Shown here in pieces: positions 36,056 to 46,500 of a stretch of DNA of 64,000 nt. Below the pieces are notes generated by a model, which saw only the letters and a program-made list of their open reading frames with translations, was not told the DNA's origin and did not search any database. The translations under genes were made by a program, and so were the position numbers. Within the stretch, counting starts at the first letter, position 1. Each line of letters begins with the position of its first letter. The DNA is from Neolewinella maritima (lineage in GTDB: Bacteria > Bacteroidota > Bacteroidia > Chitinophagales > Saprospiraceae), in the NCBI RefSeq assembly GCF_923081025.1, contig NZ_CAKLPZ010000002.1:620001-684000 (forward strand). The letters are read 5' to 3'.

Positions 36056-37230
36056 TCGGAGAGAGCTGGGTGGATAAAGGGGTGAGTTACGGATGCCGTA
36101 CCCGGGACCGCCGTGAGGTCGCGGGCAAAGATAGCGGCGATGTGAGGAACAGCGATAAGCTGAGTATCAAGTGATTGGGCCGCCGCCTGGGCATCAGACA
36201 GCGCAGCGGCCGAGAAGGAGGTGAGTACCGCTGCATTGAGTTGCGGCACGAAGAAACTCGGAGTGGTCTCCGTACGCACGGGAGCGGCTACCGGCAGGCG
36301 GTGACTCAGGAAGGCGGCCACCGTGCCGCTCTTGCCGATCTCGTGGTGCTTGACGGGGGTGACGCCCAGGTCAGCCTCCGCCAGCCGTCGCGAAAGCTCC
36401 GCGGTGGGTAGAAATCCGGTAGGATCTATAGTGGCTTCCGGCAGGGCCTCCTGTAGCGCTGCCGCCGCGTGGGCGACTCGGTCCGGTGCTCCGCCCAGTA
36501 GGGCAATGCGTAGTGACGTGTCCCGGCCGGCAAGGTGTCGTTGCAATTGCTGAAGGAACGTGATCACCGCGGGCGGCGTCGCTAACTGACTGAAGAAGGC
36601 AGCGGTATAGATCCGATCATTCCCGGATCCGGGCGCGGAATATCCCTGGCCACTTACGTTGGCGAACAGGGGCAGGGGACTTACTTCGGCTCCCTCTGCT
36701 TCCAGGTGTGCCCCGTAGGCCGGCAGGTGCGTATGTACGACGCGGGCGGCATAGGCGGAGCTCAGTAAGTAGCGTACGGACTGCCGCTCGAGGTGGTGAA
36801 TGAACTGCTCCTTGGGCTGGAAGCCCGGGTGGGGAGTGATCCAAAGTTCGTGAAACATCAGGTGGCGGGCGGCCCGGCTACGCAGGCGGGCTAGTACGTA
36901 GAGCAGGCCCGCCGGAAGGCCGTATTTGTTGTATCCGTGGGGGACATACTGTAGGCTGATCCAGTCGGGCACGTAGCGGTCCACTTCCTGCTGCAGGAGC
37001 CGTGCGCGATCGGTGACCGGACTAGCGTAGGGGATGCGGAAGGTGGGTACGGCCGTTTGCCCACTGGTCTGGTCTTCCCGCCGGGGCTTGCTGACTTCCT
37101 TATCGTAGAGACTTACAAGGGCTACTTCATTGCCGAATGCGCGCAACTGGGCAGCCAGGCGGCGGGTGTAGTCGCCTACGCCGTCACGGCCGGGGACCAG
37201 TGAGCCACAGAGGAAGAGAAGCTTAGCCAT
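36052..37230 (-). CDS. GT-B type glycosyltransferase
   Basis: Protein of 392 residues with a GT-B glycosyltransferase layout. The N-terminal domain starts LLFLCGSLVPGRDGVGDYTR with a glycine-rich loop. MFHELWITPHPGFQPKEQF lies in the acceptor part. The C-terminal donor domain has RIALLGGAPDRV, FLPTAELSRRLAEADLGVTP and KHHEIGKSGTVAAFLSHRLP, a variant of the usual E-x7-E. It is more divergent than its neighbours, so the exact GT family is uncertain. It sits 7 bp downstream of the GT-A-like gene. Confidence 0.78.
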   Translation of the reverse strand: MAKLLFLCGSLVPGRDGVGDYTRRLAAQLRAFGNEVALVSLYDKEVSKPRREDQTSGQTAVPTFRIPYASPVTDRARLLQQEVDRYVPDWISLQYVPHGYNKYGLPAGLLYVLARLRSRAARHLMFHELWITPHPGFQPKEQFIHHLERQSVRYLLSSAYAARVVHTHLPAYGAHLEAEGAEVSPLPLFANVSGQGYSAPGSGNDRIYTAAFFSQLATPPAVITFLQQLQRHLAGRDTSLRIALLGGAPDRVAHAAAALQEALPEATIDPTGFLPTAELSRRLAEADLGVTPVKHHEIGKSGTVAAFLSHRLPVAAPVRTETTPSFFVPQLNAAVLTSFSAAALSDAQAAAQSLDTQLIAVPHIAAIFARDLTAVPGTASVTHPFIHPALSE

Positions 37231-37237
37231 GGTGCTA

Positions 37238-38164
37238 TCAGATGCTCTTGTAGAAGCGGCCGCCGAAGCGCAGCATCTTCAGTTGGGCTTCCATCCACTG
37301 GACCTTGCCGGCGGAGACGGGTTGTAGTTCTGAGCCGTTAACATGCTGCCAGAAGATCAGGTCGGCCTCCCGGGGGGGACGTCCGGCAAAGAACTCAGGG
37401 ATGAAGTTGCGGGTCCAGGGCTTGGGGCCGATGGGATGGTGCATCAGGCGCAGGCCGTAAATGAATCCCATGGCTTCCGGGCCGATGGGAGAGATGGGCT
37501 GCTCGGTGATCATGGCGGCCAGGTTCAACGAATCCTGATTGGTGCTGAGTACGACGGCCGTGCGGTCGAAGACCCGGAACTGGTTCATGTCGCCGCTGTG
37601 GGGCGAGAGCATGGCAAAGGCATCGTTCCAGTCGTGAATGAACTGCTTGGTCTCCCGCGTCCAGCCCAGGAAGCCACTGTTGTAGTACTCGTCCAGTTCA
37701 TTGACCACCTCGCGCCCCTGCGCACGCGCAATTGCCGCCCACTGCTTGCGGATGGGGTGGTAGCGGTGAAAGTGAAAATTGACGTCGCCACACAGGGCGA
37801 TGCCCTGCCGGGCCCACTCCCCGTAGAAGCTCATGCGGCTATTGACCACGATATCGGAGTCGAAGAAGTAGTATTCGCTCGCATCGGGGGCCAGGGTCTC
37901 AGTGACGTGCAGAAACCACTTTGGTTTCTCGTGCACCATGTGCAGGCTTCCGTTGAGTTCTACCAACTCGACCTGTAATCCTGAAGGGGTAGAAAAGGAC
38001 TTGCCGTGCTGCGAATTCTGCAGGGGGGGGAGCCAGTCCGGTAGGGCCTCCCGGTACCCGACGATCACCTTGTCGATATGCGTGCCCTGCGCCACCACCG
38101 AGTTGAGGAGGGCGGCCAGACCTAGGAAATAGTCACGTTCGGCGAGTGTGGTAAGGATCTTCAT
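37238..38164 (-). CDS. GT-A fold glycosyltransferase-like protein, family unassigned
   Basis: Protein of 308 residues with a nucleotide-diphospho-sugar transferase look. It has an N-terminal beta-alpha start (MKILTTLAERDYFLGLAALL), a metal-binding D-x-D in YYFFDSDIVVNSRM, and a later YYNSGFLGWTRETKQFIHDW resembling the acceptor or loop region of GT8-like enzymes. It does not clearly match a named GT family from sequence inspection. Its operon place between the flippase and other glycosyltransferases supports a sugar-transfer role. Confidence 0.6.
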   Translation of the reverse strand: MKILTTLAERDYFLGLAALLNSVVAQGTHIDKVIVGYREALPDWLPPLQNSQHGKSFSTPSGLQVELVELNGSLHMVHEKPKWFLHVTETLAPDASEYYFFDSDIVVNSRMSFYGEWARQGIALCGDVNFHFHRYHPIRKQWAAIARAQGREVVNELDEYYNSGFLGWTRETKQFIHDWNDAFAMLSPHSGDMNQFRVFDRTAVVLSTNQDSLNLAAMITEQPISPIGPEAMGFIYGLRLMHHPIGPKPWTRNFIPEFFAGRPPREADLIFWQHVNGSELQPVSAGKVQWMEAQLKMLRFGGRFYKSI

Positions 38165-38263
38165 AACATGCGTGGACGCTTAGATGGAATCTCTTAAGTA
38201 GAACAGAAAACCGCAGGATAGCGTCTCCCTTACCTGCCGGTAACGTGCACTACGGGCTTTAGG

Positions 38264-39562
38264 TTAGGAGCCCTCCGTACTCCAGTCCACTTTCACCAGC
38301 GTCTGGTAGAGGAAATCGACTACCCGGTACACCAGGTTGAGGATGGCTCCGTAAATGGAAAAGAGGATCACACCAGCCAGTGTGGTGTAGTCCACCAGGA
38401 AGTACAGGATCAACACCTGACTCACAACGTTGACCAGAATGAATAGGTACGGGTTAGGGATAATACCGCGCGAGCTTGCCAACATGTAGCCCACTCCGCT
38501 GACGAGCATGATACAACTACTGATCGTCATTAGGACGACCTCGTAGTCCAGGTTCATGTACTGCCCCCCGAGGATCCAGAGGAATACATTGGGGAAGAGG
38601 TACACGGCCCCTACGATAAGGACGGACACCCCCGTGAGCAAAGCCAGCACCTGAAAGAAGCGGAGGATCACGGTCTTCTTATCCGACGGCAGCCGGGCGT
38701 AGCGCGGCACGATCAGCATGTCGACCGATAGCTTCACCAGTGACAGCAGCATCATGAGGCGGGAGAGCGCCCCGATCTCGGCTACGCTATCCGTATCGCT
38801 GAAAAAGGCAACGAGCCACACGGTGATCTGCCCCGAAATGCAGTAGTAGATGCTGCCGGGCAGGATCTTTTTGACCTTGGCCATGATCCGCCTGCGGTAC
38901 TCGGCGGTAGGTGCTGCCTTCCAGTTGGCCTTCTTGAGCGACAGCTTGCGCAATTGTATGTTACTCACCCACTGCCCGATGCTCGAAGCCAGTATCGCCA
39001 GCGAAGCCAGGGGAAGGAAGTGTAGCAGCGGGAGGGTGAGCACGAGCCGCACCACATTGAGCTGCACGTTGATCTTGAGCAGTTCGTTGATGTTCTGGTG
39101 GAGCCGTGGTACGATCTGAAGCAGCGAGCCGGACAGAGCTGCCAGGAAGGCGGGGATCAGACAGAGGATGAGTAGACTCGACTCCCACCACAGGAGGCCC
39201 TGACTGTGCAGTAGGTAGTAAAGCACCGGTATGGAGACCAGCAGACTACCGATAGCAAACTGCCGGCGCATCTGCATGCCGGTGGCCAGGATTGCCCCCA
39301 GTTCGTCACGGTCCTTCCACTCCTTGCCACCTTCGGCCATGACACCGGTAGAGATACCGCCGTCAGCCAGCACCGTCATCGTGCCCAGCATTGTATTGGC
39401 CAGGGTATAGTAGGCGTACTGCTCCTGCGAGAGAATGCGGATGATGTAGATGCCGACCAAAAACCCTAGGCCCTGAATGAGGATCTGCGCCCCCCCGGTC
39501 ACCCCGATGAGTTTCCCCCACTTCATGATCAGGGGGAACCGATTACGTAAAGCTGCAAGCAT
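38264..39562 (-). CDS. Wzx-like polysaccharide flippase
   Basis: Membrane protein of 432 residues with about twelve hydrophobic helices and the polysaccharide-transport (MATE/MVF-type) pattern. It begins LIGVTGGAQILIQGLGFLVG with a G-rich first helix, and has AYYTLANTMLGTMTVLADGG and LLTGVSVLIVGAVYLF further on. It would flip the undecaprenyl-linked repeat unit to the periplasm for the Wzy-like enzyme. The gene is 12 bp downstream of the kinase gene. A 99-bp gap follows with no recognisable promoter box. Confidence 0.85.
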   Translation of the reverse strand: MLAALRNRFPLIMKWGKLIGVTGGAQILIQGLGFLVGIYIIRILSQEQYAYYTLANTMLGTMTVLADGGISTGVMAEGGKEWKDRDELGAILATGMQMRRQFAIGSLLVSIPVLYYLLHSQGLLWWESSLLILCLIPAFLAALSGSLLQIVPRLHQNINELLKINVQLNVVRLVLTLPLLHFLPLASLAILASSIGQWVSNIQLRKLSLKKANWKAAPTAEYRRRIMAKVKKILPGSIYYCISGQITVWLVAFFSDTDSVAEIGALSRLMMLLSLVKLSVDMLIVPRYARLPSDKKTVILRFFQVLALLTGVSVLIVGAVYLFPNVFLWILGGQYMNLDYEVVLMTISSCIMLVSGVGYMLASSRGIIPNPYLFILVNVVSQVLILYFLVDYTTLAGVILFSIYGAILNLVYRVVDFLYQTLVKVDWSTEGS

Positions 39563-39573
39563 TCAGAAGCTGG

Positions 39574-41931
39574 TTATTCGTAGTAGCCGTAGCCGTAACC
39601 GTAGGCGGCCTTAGGGTCGATGCCATTGATCACCAGGTTGATCCGGTGTAAGTTACCGGACGTAGCCAGCTCATTGATGTACTGCATGCTCTTCTTCGGT
39701 GTCACGCCGATACGGGCTACGAACAGCGTAACGTCTACGTGGTCCTTCATGAGTAAACCGTCGGTCACGATCCCGACCGGCGGAGCATCCAGGATGATCA
39801 CGTCGTAGTCCTGGCGCAGCCGTTCCATCAGGGTACCCATCCGCTCCTCCGTAAGTAATTCCGCCGGGTTGGGGGGCAGCGGACCACTGGGGATGATCCA
39901 CAGCCGCTCGTAGGGGGTGGGGGTGATGATCTCCTCGTAGGTCGACTTGCCCACCAGGTAGTTCGATAGCCCTACGTTGCGGTTTGTTTTAGATTCATCC
40001 AGTACCATCTCGGCCAGTTTCGGCTTGCGCATATCCAGTCCTATGACCACGACACGCTTCTTGGTCAGGGCTAGCGCGGCGCTGAGTTTGGAAGAGATGA
40101 AGCTTTTGCCCTCCCCGCTGACGCTGGACGTGATCAACACCGTGGCCGCCGGCCCGTCGGGCAGCAAAAAGCCGAGGTTGGTCCGCAGTTGCCGAAACGA
40201 TTCGGCCAGGGCGCTGCGGTTGTTCTCGATCATCTGCAGAGACTCCTTCTTGGAGCTCGTCACTACACGGCCCACGATGGAGTAGGGCAGGTAGTCCGTA
40301 ATTTCCTTTTCGGTCACGACGGTCTTACCGAACAACTCGCGCAGGAAGATCGCACCGGCGGGCACGATCAGCCCCATACCGAAGGCCATCAGGTAGATCA
40401 TCGGGCGGTACGGAGAGATGGGGTTCGATCCACTAGAGGCGCGGTCCAGAATGCGGGTGTTCGATACCTGGGCGGCTACCGTCAGCGCAGCTTCTTCCCG
40501 GCGGGTCAGCAGGTAAGTATACAGGTTGCTCTTGATGGTCTGGTCACGCATGATCTCCAGAAAGCGCTGCTCGTTGGCCGGTAGCCGGCTTAGTTTGCGC
40601 TCGATGGGTGCCAGACGGGCCTTTAGGTTGGCGATGCGCTCGTCACTCTCCTGCTTGAGCACATTCACACTGCGCATGATGGTGCTCTTCTGCACATCCA
40701 GCTGTTCGGTAAAACTCGCCACCGTGGGGTGGTTGAGGGTCACGCCCTCCAGGGTCTGATCGCGCATGAAGACGATCTCGTTGTACTGGGTGATGAGCTC
40801 CGTCAGCACCGGCGGGATCACCTCCGAGGCCAGTGGCAGGGCCCGGTAGTCGTTGCCCTCGGTCAGGGTAGACTCGATATCCTGCAGCAATCCACGCCGC
40901 ACCTGCTGCTCGGCGAGCAACTGATCTACGGTATTGACCCGTGCCAGGTAATCGGCACCCTGCGTCTGCAGGTCCACGTTCAGGTTAGCGCTCTGGCGAA
41001 ACTGCGCCATGGAGGTCTCCACCGCATCCAGCTCCTGCGTCACGAAGTCGAGTCGCTCGGTGAGGAAGGCCAGCGTCTTAGCGCCGGTCTGGCTCTGCTG
41101 CTCCAGGATCTGCTGCTCGTACACGGCCACGAGCGTATTGAGGATATCGCGGGCCTTTTTCGCTACCGGATCGGTAAGCGACAGGTTGACCACGCCGGAG
41201 CGTTCGACCTGGGTGACCGTGAGCTCGCCGGCGTACTTCTTGGCGACCAGGGCGGGGTCCATGACCTCGATCTCGTACAGGGATACCGCATCTTCGATTT
41301 CCCTACCCGCCACGCGTTCCAGGCGGTAGCTGCGGGTACCGATCGGGAACGATTGGTTGTAGCGCATCGTGGTAGTATCGCCATCACCGCGTACCAGCGA
41401 GAACTCCTCCGGACTATCGAAGCGCACGAATACGGCGCCGTACTTGACTAGCTCCGGATCGGCCTCCCGCACGGTGTCCGTACGCACGAGTTGGTAGTCT
41501 TTGGGTTGGTAGACCTCCGTATTGCGTACCGCGCCCTGGTGGATGTATGCCGTATGTAGCCCCAGTGCACGCACTACCCGCTCCATCATGTAGTTGGAGC
41601 GCAGCATGTAGATCTCGTTGTCGATCACGTAGCTGTTCTGGAAGCCCAACTCCTGCGTAATAGCCTCGGTGGAGAGTCCGGGCGTGCCCGAGCTTTGCTC
41701 CTCGATGAGCATGGACATCTTCGCCTCGTAGATGGGTGTGGTGTAGCGCAGGTACAGGAAGGCCAGCGTGAGTGCCACGCCGATGGCCAGCACGAACCAG
41801 ATCCAGTTGCGCAGGAAGCGTTGCACCAGCGCCGCGTAGTCCATGCCCACTGCCGGGGCGAAGCCTCCCGTGCCGCCACCGGTTCCGGGGGGACGCAGCG
41901 GGGCGGCGAAGTTTTCAGGAACGTTTTTCAT
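39574..41931 (-). CDS. Wzc-type polysaccharide copolymerase and BY-kinase
   Basis: Inner-membrane chain-length regulator with a cytoplasmic tyrosine autokinase, 785 residues. The N-terminal Wzz domain starts after one helix (WIWFVLAIGVALTLAFLYL), followed by a long periplasmic coiled-coil region and the GNVR-type segment RLPANEQRFLEIMRDQTIKS. A second helix follows (IYLMAFGMGLIVPAGAIFL). The kinase has Walker A SSVSGEGKSFISSKLS, Walker A' VVVIGLDMRKPKLAEM and Walker B DVIILDAPPVGIVTDG. The C-terminal tail AYGYGYGYYE carries five tyrosines for autophosphorylation. No cognate phosphatase gene is in the window. Confidence 0.95.
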   Translation of the reverse strand: MKNVPENFAAPLRPPGTGGGTGGFAPAVGMDYAALVQRFLRNWIWFVLAIGVALTLAFLYLRYTTPIYEAKMSMLIEEQSSGTPGLSTEAITQELGFQNSYVIDNEIYMLRSNYMMERVVRALGLHTAYIHQGAVRNTEVYQPKDYQLVRTDTVREADPELVKYGAVFVRFDSPEEFSLVRGDGDTTTMRYNQSFPIGTRSYRLERVAGREIEDAVSLYEIEVMDPALVAKKYAGELTVTQVERSGVVNLSLTDPVAKKARDILNTLVAVYEQQILEQQSQTGAKTLAFLTERLDFVTQELDAVETSMAQFRQSANLNVDLQTQGADYLARVNTVDQLLAEQQVRRGLLQDIESTLTEGNDYRALPLASEVIPPVLTELITQYNEIVFMRDQTLEGVTLNHPTVASFTEQLDVQKSTIMRSVNVLKQESDERIANLKARLAPIERKLSRLPANEQRFLEIMRDQTIKSNLYTYLLTRREEAALTVAAQVSNTRILDRASSGSNPISPYRPMIYLMAFGMGLIVPAGAIFLRELFGKTVVTEKEITDYLPYSIVGRVVTSSKKESLQMIENNRSALAESFRQLRTNLGFLLPDGPAATVLITSSVSGEGKSFISSKLSAALALTKKRVVVIGLDMRKPKLAEMVLDESKTNRNVGLSNYLVGKSTYEEIITPTPYERLWIIPSGPLPPNPAELLTEERMGTLMERLRQDYDVIILDAPPVGIVTDGLLMKDHVDVTLFVARIGVTPKKSMQYINELATSGNLHRINLVINGIDPKAAYGYGYGYYE

Positions 41932-41963
41932 AGTGTTGTCGGGTTAGCCAGTAGGGCATTGCC

Positions 41964-42746
41964 TTATCTTCCGCGGGTGAGCGCGATAATGAGACCCGCC
42001 ACGGAGATCACGGGGGTGATATAACTTACGAAGCGCTGGGCGGGATCCTGCACCGTAGCCGTACGGGCCCGGATCGGCTCTACGTAGATGACATCGTTCT
42101 GCTTGAGGTAGTAAAACTCCGAGGAGAAGATCTCGTCATTTTGAAAATTGAGTCGTTTGTAGCTGCGCTCGCCATCCTGCTCCCGTACCACCAGCACCGA
42201 GTTGCGGTTGGCGTAGTCCGTCAGGTCCCCCGCCAGGCCGATGGCCTCCAGCACCGTCACCCGGCTATTGGGCAGGGCGATCACGCCGGGCTGGGTCACC
42301 TCTCCGATCACCGTCACCTTGAAGTTGAGGTAGCGTACGTTGACTACTGGCTCCACCAGGTAGCTTTCCAGTTTGCCGCGGATCAGGAACTGTAGCGACT
42401 CTACCGTTTGCCCGGCGGCCTCCACCCGGCCCAGCAGGGGCAGGTCGATGAAGCCGTCCTCGTCCACCAGGTAGCCAGAGAACAACTGTAGGTTCTGGTT
42501 GCTCACCTGCCCGAGCCCGCCGGTGAGCGCCTGGTCGTTGAAGGGCAGTGCCGCATCTGGATTGACGCTTATTACCTGGATGCGCAGCAGGTCCCGCGGC
42601 TGGATGTGCAGCGTCAGCGCGTTGTCGATCGTCTCGATCCGCTCCCGCTCCGCCTCAATGCTTTCGAAATTGACCAACTCGCTATACGAAACGCAACTGC
42701 TGCACAGGAGGAGAAACAAGAGAGATACAAAGAGGAGTGGGCGCAT
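41964..42746 (-). CDS. Wza-like polysaccharide export lipoprotein
   Basis: Outer-membrane export protein of 260 residues. It begins MRPLLFVSLLFLLLCSSC, a lipoprotein signal whose lipobox Cys is residue 18. It has the Poly_export domain (IQPRDLLRIQVISVNP, GFIDLPLLGRVEAAGQTV, YLVEPVVNVRYLNFKVTVIG) and an SLBB-like region (VTQPGVIALPNSRVTVLEAIG). The C-terminus has a hydrophobic stretch (FVSYITPVISVAGLIIAL). It is shorter than enterobacterial Wza, which is common in Bacteroidota. I chose the ATG at 42746 because it starts the signal peptide; the longer frame to 42815 reads through the promoter. First gene of the long operon. Confidence 0.92.
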   Translation of the reverse strand: MRPLLFVSLLFLLLCSSCVSYSELVNFESIEAERERIETIDNALTLHIQPRDLLRIQVISVNPDAALPFNDQALTGGLGQVSNQNLQLFSGYLVDEDGFIDLPLLGRVEAAGQTVESLQFLIRGKLESYLVEPVVNVRYLNFKVTVIGEVTQPGVIALPNSRVTVLEAIGLAGDLTDYANRNSVLVVREQDGERSYKRLNFQNDEIFSSEFYYLKQNDVIYVEPIRARTATVQDPAQRFVSYITPVISVAGLIIALTRGR

Positions 42747-42767
42747 ACGGGAAAGGACTTGGGGCAA

Positions 42768-42775
42768 CAAAGATA
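42768..42775 (-). promoter_or_regulatory. Promoter of the exopolysaccharide operon, TATCTTTG
   Basis: Exact TAnnTTTG on the minus strand (complement of CAAAGATA), 22 bp upstream of the Wza-like start. It predicts a short leader for the twelve-kilobase operon that ends near 30433. Confidence 0.65.
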
Positions 42776-43523
42776 GAACACGCACGCCTCCGGCCTCTAT
42801 GTGTCGGGGCGGCACACTATCGGGGTAAAGACAAGGAGGTCGATACGCTTCCCGTTCTGATGGGTGGCATCGTATCGTAGCGGACAGGAGGACGTTAGTT
42901 GGGTACTAGTTGATGAGTAGCGTACAGCATAAGCGGTAAGCACAGTTTGGGAGCCTGACAGCGTCCGGATGCGACGGGGTTCCCGCTGATTAACGGCACC
43001 TAGCGCGAATTTGGTACGCTGGATGACCGGAAGCTGTACCGCCGGGTCCTCTGACAGCGGGGCGGGGCCGCAGGTGCGGGGCAATTGGCGGTGAACTGAC
43101 AAATACGCACATCACTCCCCCATACCGCCGGATGTAGCGACTGCTACTAAACAGCGGGGCAGGGGGATCGTTAGGTCAGAGGTGAAAAGAGGTCGCGAAA
43201 TAAATCTGTTGCCCTACCGCCCCCGTATTTCACCGTGTATTCACTCGGTTGTGACGTATTAATCCAATGTTTTGGTCGATTTTACAGTTAAGTACCGATG
43301 AGTCCCGACCGTGTATCCCTGAGTCAGTGTTGAGTAAACAATCAAACTATACTTCCCAGATCCTTACGGCCGGTGCATTCCAGCCGTCTCTTCCGGAGGT
43401 AGGTGTATACCGTCGACCCATCTAGCCTAGGTTTTTTAGACAATACGGCCGCTGCCCCAGCAAGCGACCGTAGTGAGACTGTACCGGATCAGACCCCGCC
43501 CGTCTCCACTGAAAAAAGCATCT
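42776..43523. other. Divergent intergenic region before the giant surface-protein gene
   Basis: About 750 bp without a credible ORF. It holds one exact copy of the GC-rich element (43061-43077). A related GGGGC-rich word lies at 43155-43170. From about 43200 the DNA becomes AT-richer, typical of promoter DNA. TAGGTTTT (43428-43435) is the best -7-like match for the giant gene but is weak. Regulation is likely complex, but I cannot identify operators. Confidence 0.5.
43057..43080 (-). repeat. GC-rich dispersed element, exact copy in the giant gene's upstream region
   Basis: The 17-bp core (GCACCTGCGGCCCCGCC on the minus strand) occupies 43061-43077. It is preceded on the minus strand by CAATTGCCCC, as in the 12880 copy, where CAATTG also occurs near by. 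Confidence 0.7.
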
Positions 43524-46500
43524 ATGAATAACACTTTACCTGTTTCAGTAAAACTCACCCTGCTGCTTGCCCTGCTCTTCCTGGCGCAGCTATCCCCCGT
43601 TTCTCTCGCGGCGGCGACCCACGGGGCGGCGGACTTCTGGCAGACCGGTGGCACGCCCTCCGTCAAGGGTAGTATTCCCGCCAACGGGGCCCAGAACGTG
43701 AGCCTGACCACCTCGATCTCGGCCAACGACCTGTTCCTGCCCAACGGTAAGGACGGTATTTTTGGAGTCGACAATAATACGGTCAACAGCCGTACGGTCA
43801 AGCTTTTCGAAGTCGCTACCGGCAACGAGATCCCTTCGGCAGCCAACGGTACCGGAGGTGGTGACGCGATCAACCTTACCCCCACCATCCCCCTGCAGGT
43901 CAATACCTCTTACCGCTTCGTGGTAGACGGCGTGAAGGACCTGACCGGCGCTACCTTCGAACGGTACGTCGCCACCTTTACCACTGCCGCCGAGAGCGAT
44001 CAGGAACGCACTGCGCTCGACGGCGTGTCCTTCGTACAGGTAGGTAATGTAGCCACCGGGGAGGTCTACACCTCCCTGGCCATCGGCCCCGATCGCCGCC
44101 TCTACGGCCTGCGGATCAGTGGTACCATCGACCGCTGGGATTTGGACGAGCAGGGCAGCGGAGCGCTCTCCAACCGCAAGACCATCACGGTGCTGGAAGA
44201 TACCTACGGTGCGCGCACGGCGATCGGTCTGGTGTTCGACCCCCGGTCATCAAAGACGGAGCCCATCGCCTACGTCAGCCATTCCAAAGGCGTACTGACC
44301 AACGGCCCGGCCTGGGACGGTAAGATCAGCCGCCTGTCCGGCCCCGATCTCAGCGTAGAAAACCTGTTGATCGAGAATCTGCCCCGCTCGCGGCGCGACC
44401 ACCTGGTCAATGGCCTGGCGTTCCGGGAAGGAGAGGATAACTTCCTTTACTTCAACGTAGGGAGTAACACCGCCGGCGGTGCGCCCGACCGCTCGTGGGG
44501 TCTGCGGGAAGAACGCCTGATGTCCGCCGCTACCCTGCGGCTCGATCTCGACCTGCTCCCCGCCAGCGCGTGGCCACTGGACGCAAAGACCACCCAGGAC
44601 CAGGCCGCCATCAACGCCGTCGACGTCAACTCACCTACCCTGGGTACCGGTACGGGTACCTACACGGAGAACGGCGTGCAGTATCCCGATGACGGTACAT
44701 ACAATCCCTACTTCGTCAATGCTCCCCTCAAGATCTTCGCTACTGGTATCCGCAATGCCTTCGACCTGACCTGGCACAGCAACGGTCAGCTCTATATTCC
44801 CACCAACGGAACGGCGGGCGGTGCCAATACTCCGGCCTCGGTAGACGGTACCCGCCGGCCCAATGGCGAGTTCTACGACTACAGCAAGTCGCAGTTCCCC
44901 CCTATCCCGGCCACCTTCGGCAACAATACCCAACGGGACTTTCTGTTTCGCGTAGACCCCACCAAGGGGATCGGATTCTACGGTCATGCGAACCCCCTGC
45001 GGGGCGAGTTCGTCCTGAACCGCGGACCGGTAGACGTCGAGGGCTACGACAACTCCGTTAGCCCGGATCCTAACTACCGTGGTAACGCCTTCAATTTCGG
45101 CTACGGCTTTTCCCCCAACGGCGTGATCGAATACCGCAGTGACGCAGAGGACGGTAAGCTTAAGGGGGCCTTGCTGGTATGCCGCTACAGCGCCGGTGAC
45201 GACATCATCGCCCTACTTCCTAATGGCCCCAACGGTGACATCCTGACCAGCAAGATCGGCATCCCCGGACTCGCTGGCTTCAAGGACCCCCTGGACCTGA
45301 TCGAAGACCGGGCGAACGGAAACCTCTACGTAGCCGACTACGGCCGCCAGGGTATCGTACTGGTGCGCCCCAGCGCCAACTCCTCCCCCCAGCCGACCAT
45401 CGAGGTAGACCCCCTGACGGTCATCACCGACGACGTAGCCGACGGCGTGCCGGGCGAAGACATCGCCATCAATATCATCAACCGGGGCAATGCCGCCCTG
45501 GTCCGCCCGAAGCTGGCCATTACCGGGCCGGACGCCGATCAGTTCCGCGCCAACGCCAGCACCCTGCCTACCCTGATCGATCCGGGTCAGCGCGCCACCG
45601 TGCTGGTCAACTTTAACCCCACCACGCCCGGGTCAAAGACTGCCACGCTACGGGTAACCGGAGAAAATACGCAGGTCAGCGCCGAGATCGAGCTCCGTGG
45701 CCTGGGCACCAACCCGCCCGGTGCCAATGACGAGCCATCGCTACAGCAAATCTTCGATACCTACGGGCTGGCCATCACGGTCGGTGATCAGGATATCTCA
45801 ACGAACCGGATCAATCTGCCCGGCGGCAAAACCTACAACGATCTTCTGGGTGACGAGCAGCAGATCCAGTACTTTCAGCGGGCGGTGGACGGAAGTCCGG
45901 TCACTCTGGAAGTGCTGAGCGTCTACGGACCCAAGGCTAACAATCCGGTGGTAGGCTTCGGCTGGTACGAAAGCGGTATCGCGGCTACGGCTTCCGAACT
46001 GCTGACCGTAGAGAACACGCAGGCCCGTACCCTGCAGCCCGAGCTTACGCGCAATAGTGTCGAGGCCTTCGACCCGGGCGATAAGATCTTTGGCTTCTAC
46101 AGCCGGTGGCCGTTTTTTGATAATCGCTACGTGTACTCGGAGGATGTACTGAACACCTTTGAGGGGGCGATCCCCCACCACGTACGGGTGTACGAACAGC
46201 CCGGGGTAGACAATATCTACATTCTCGCCTTCGAGGAGCACATCGAGGGATTCGACTACCAGGATATCGTAGTACGGATCACTAACGTGGCCCCCGCGCG
46301 CCTGGTGCTAGCCCCCGCCATTACGGCTACTCCCGCAGAGTTGCTGTTTGAAGCCTCACAGCGTGGCCCCGCCCCTCAGACGGACACGGAGGTCGTGACC
46401 ATCAGGAACACCGGCAACGCCCCCCTGCGGATCACGGACGTGCGCATACCCGGAAGCCAGTTCTCGGGTAATTTTAGTTTCGTGGGCCCCCGGAGAGTGA

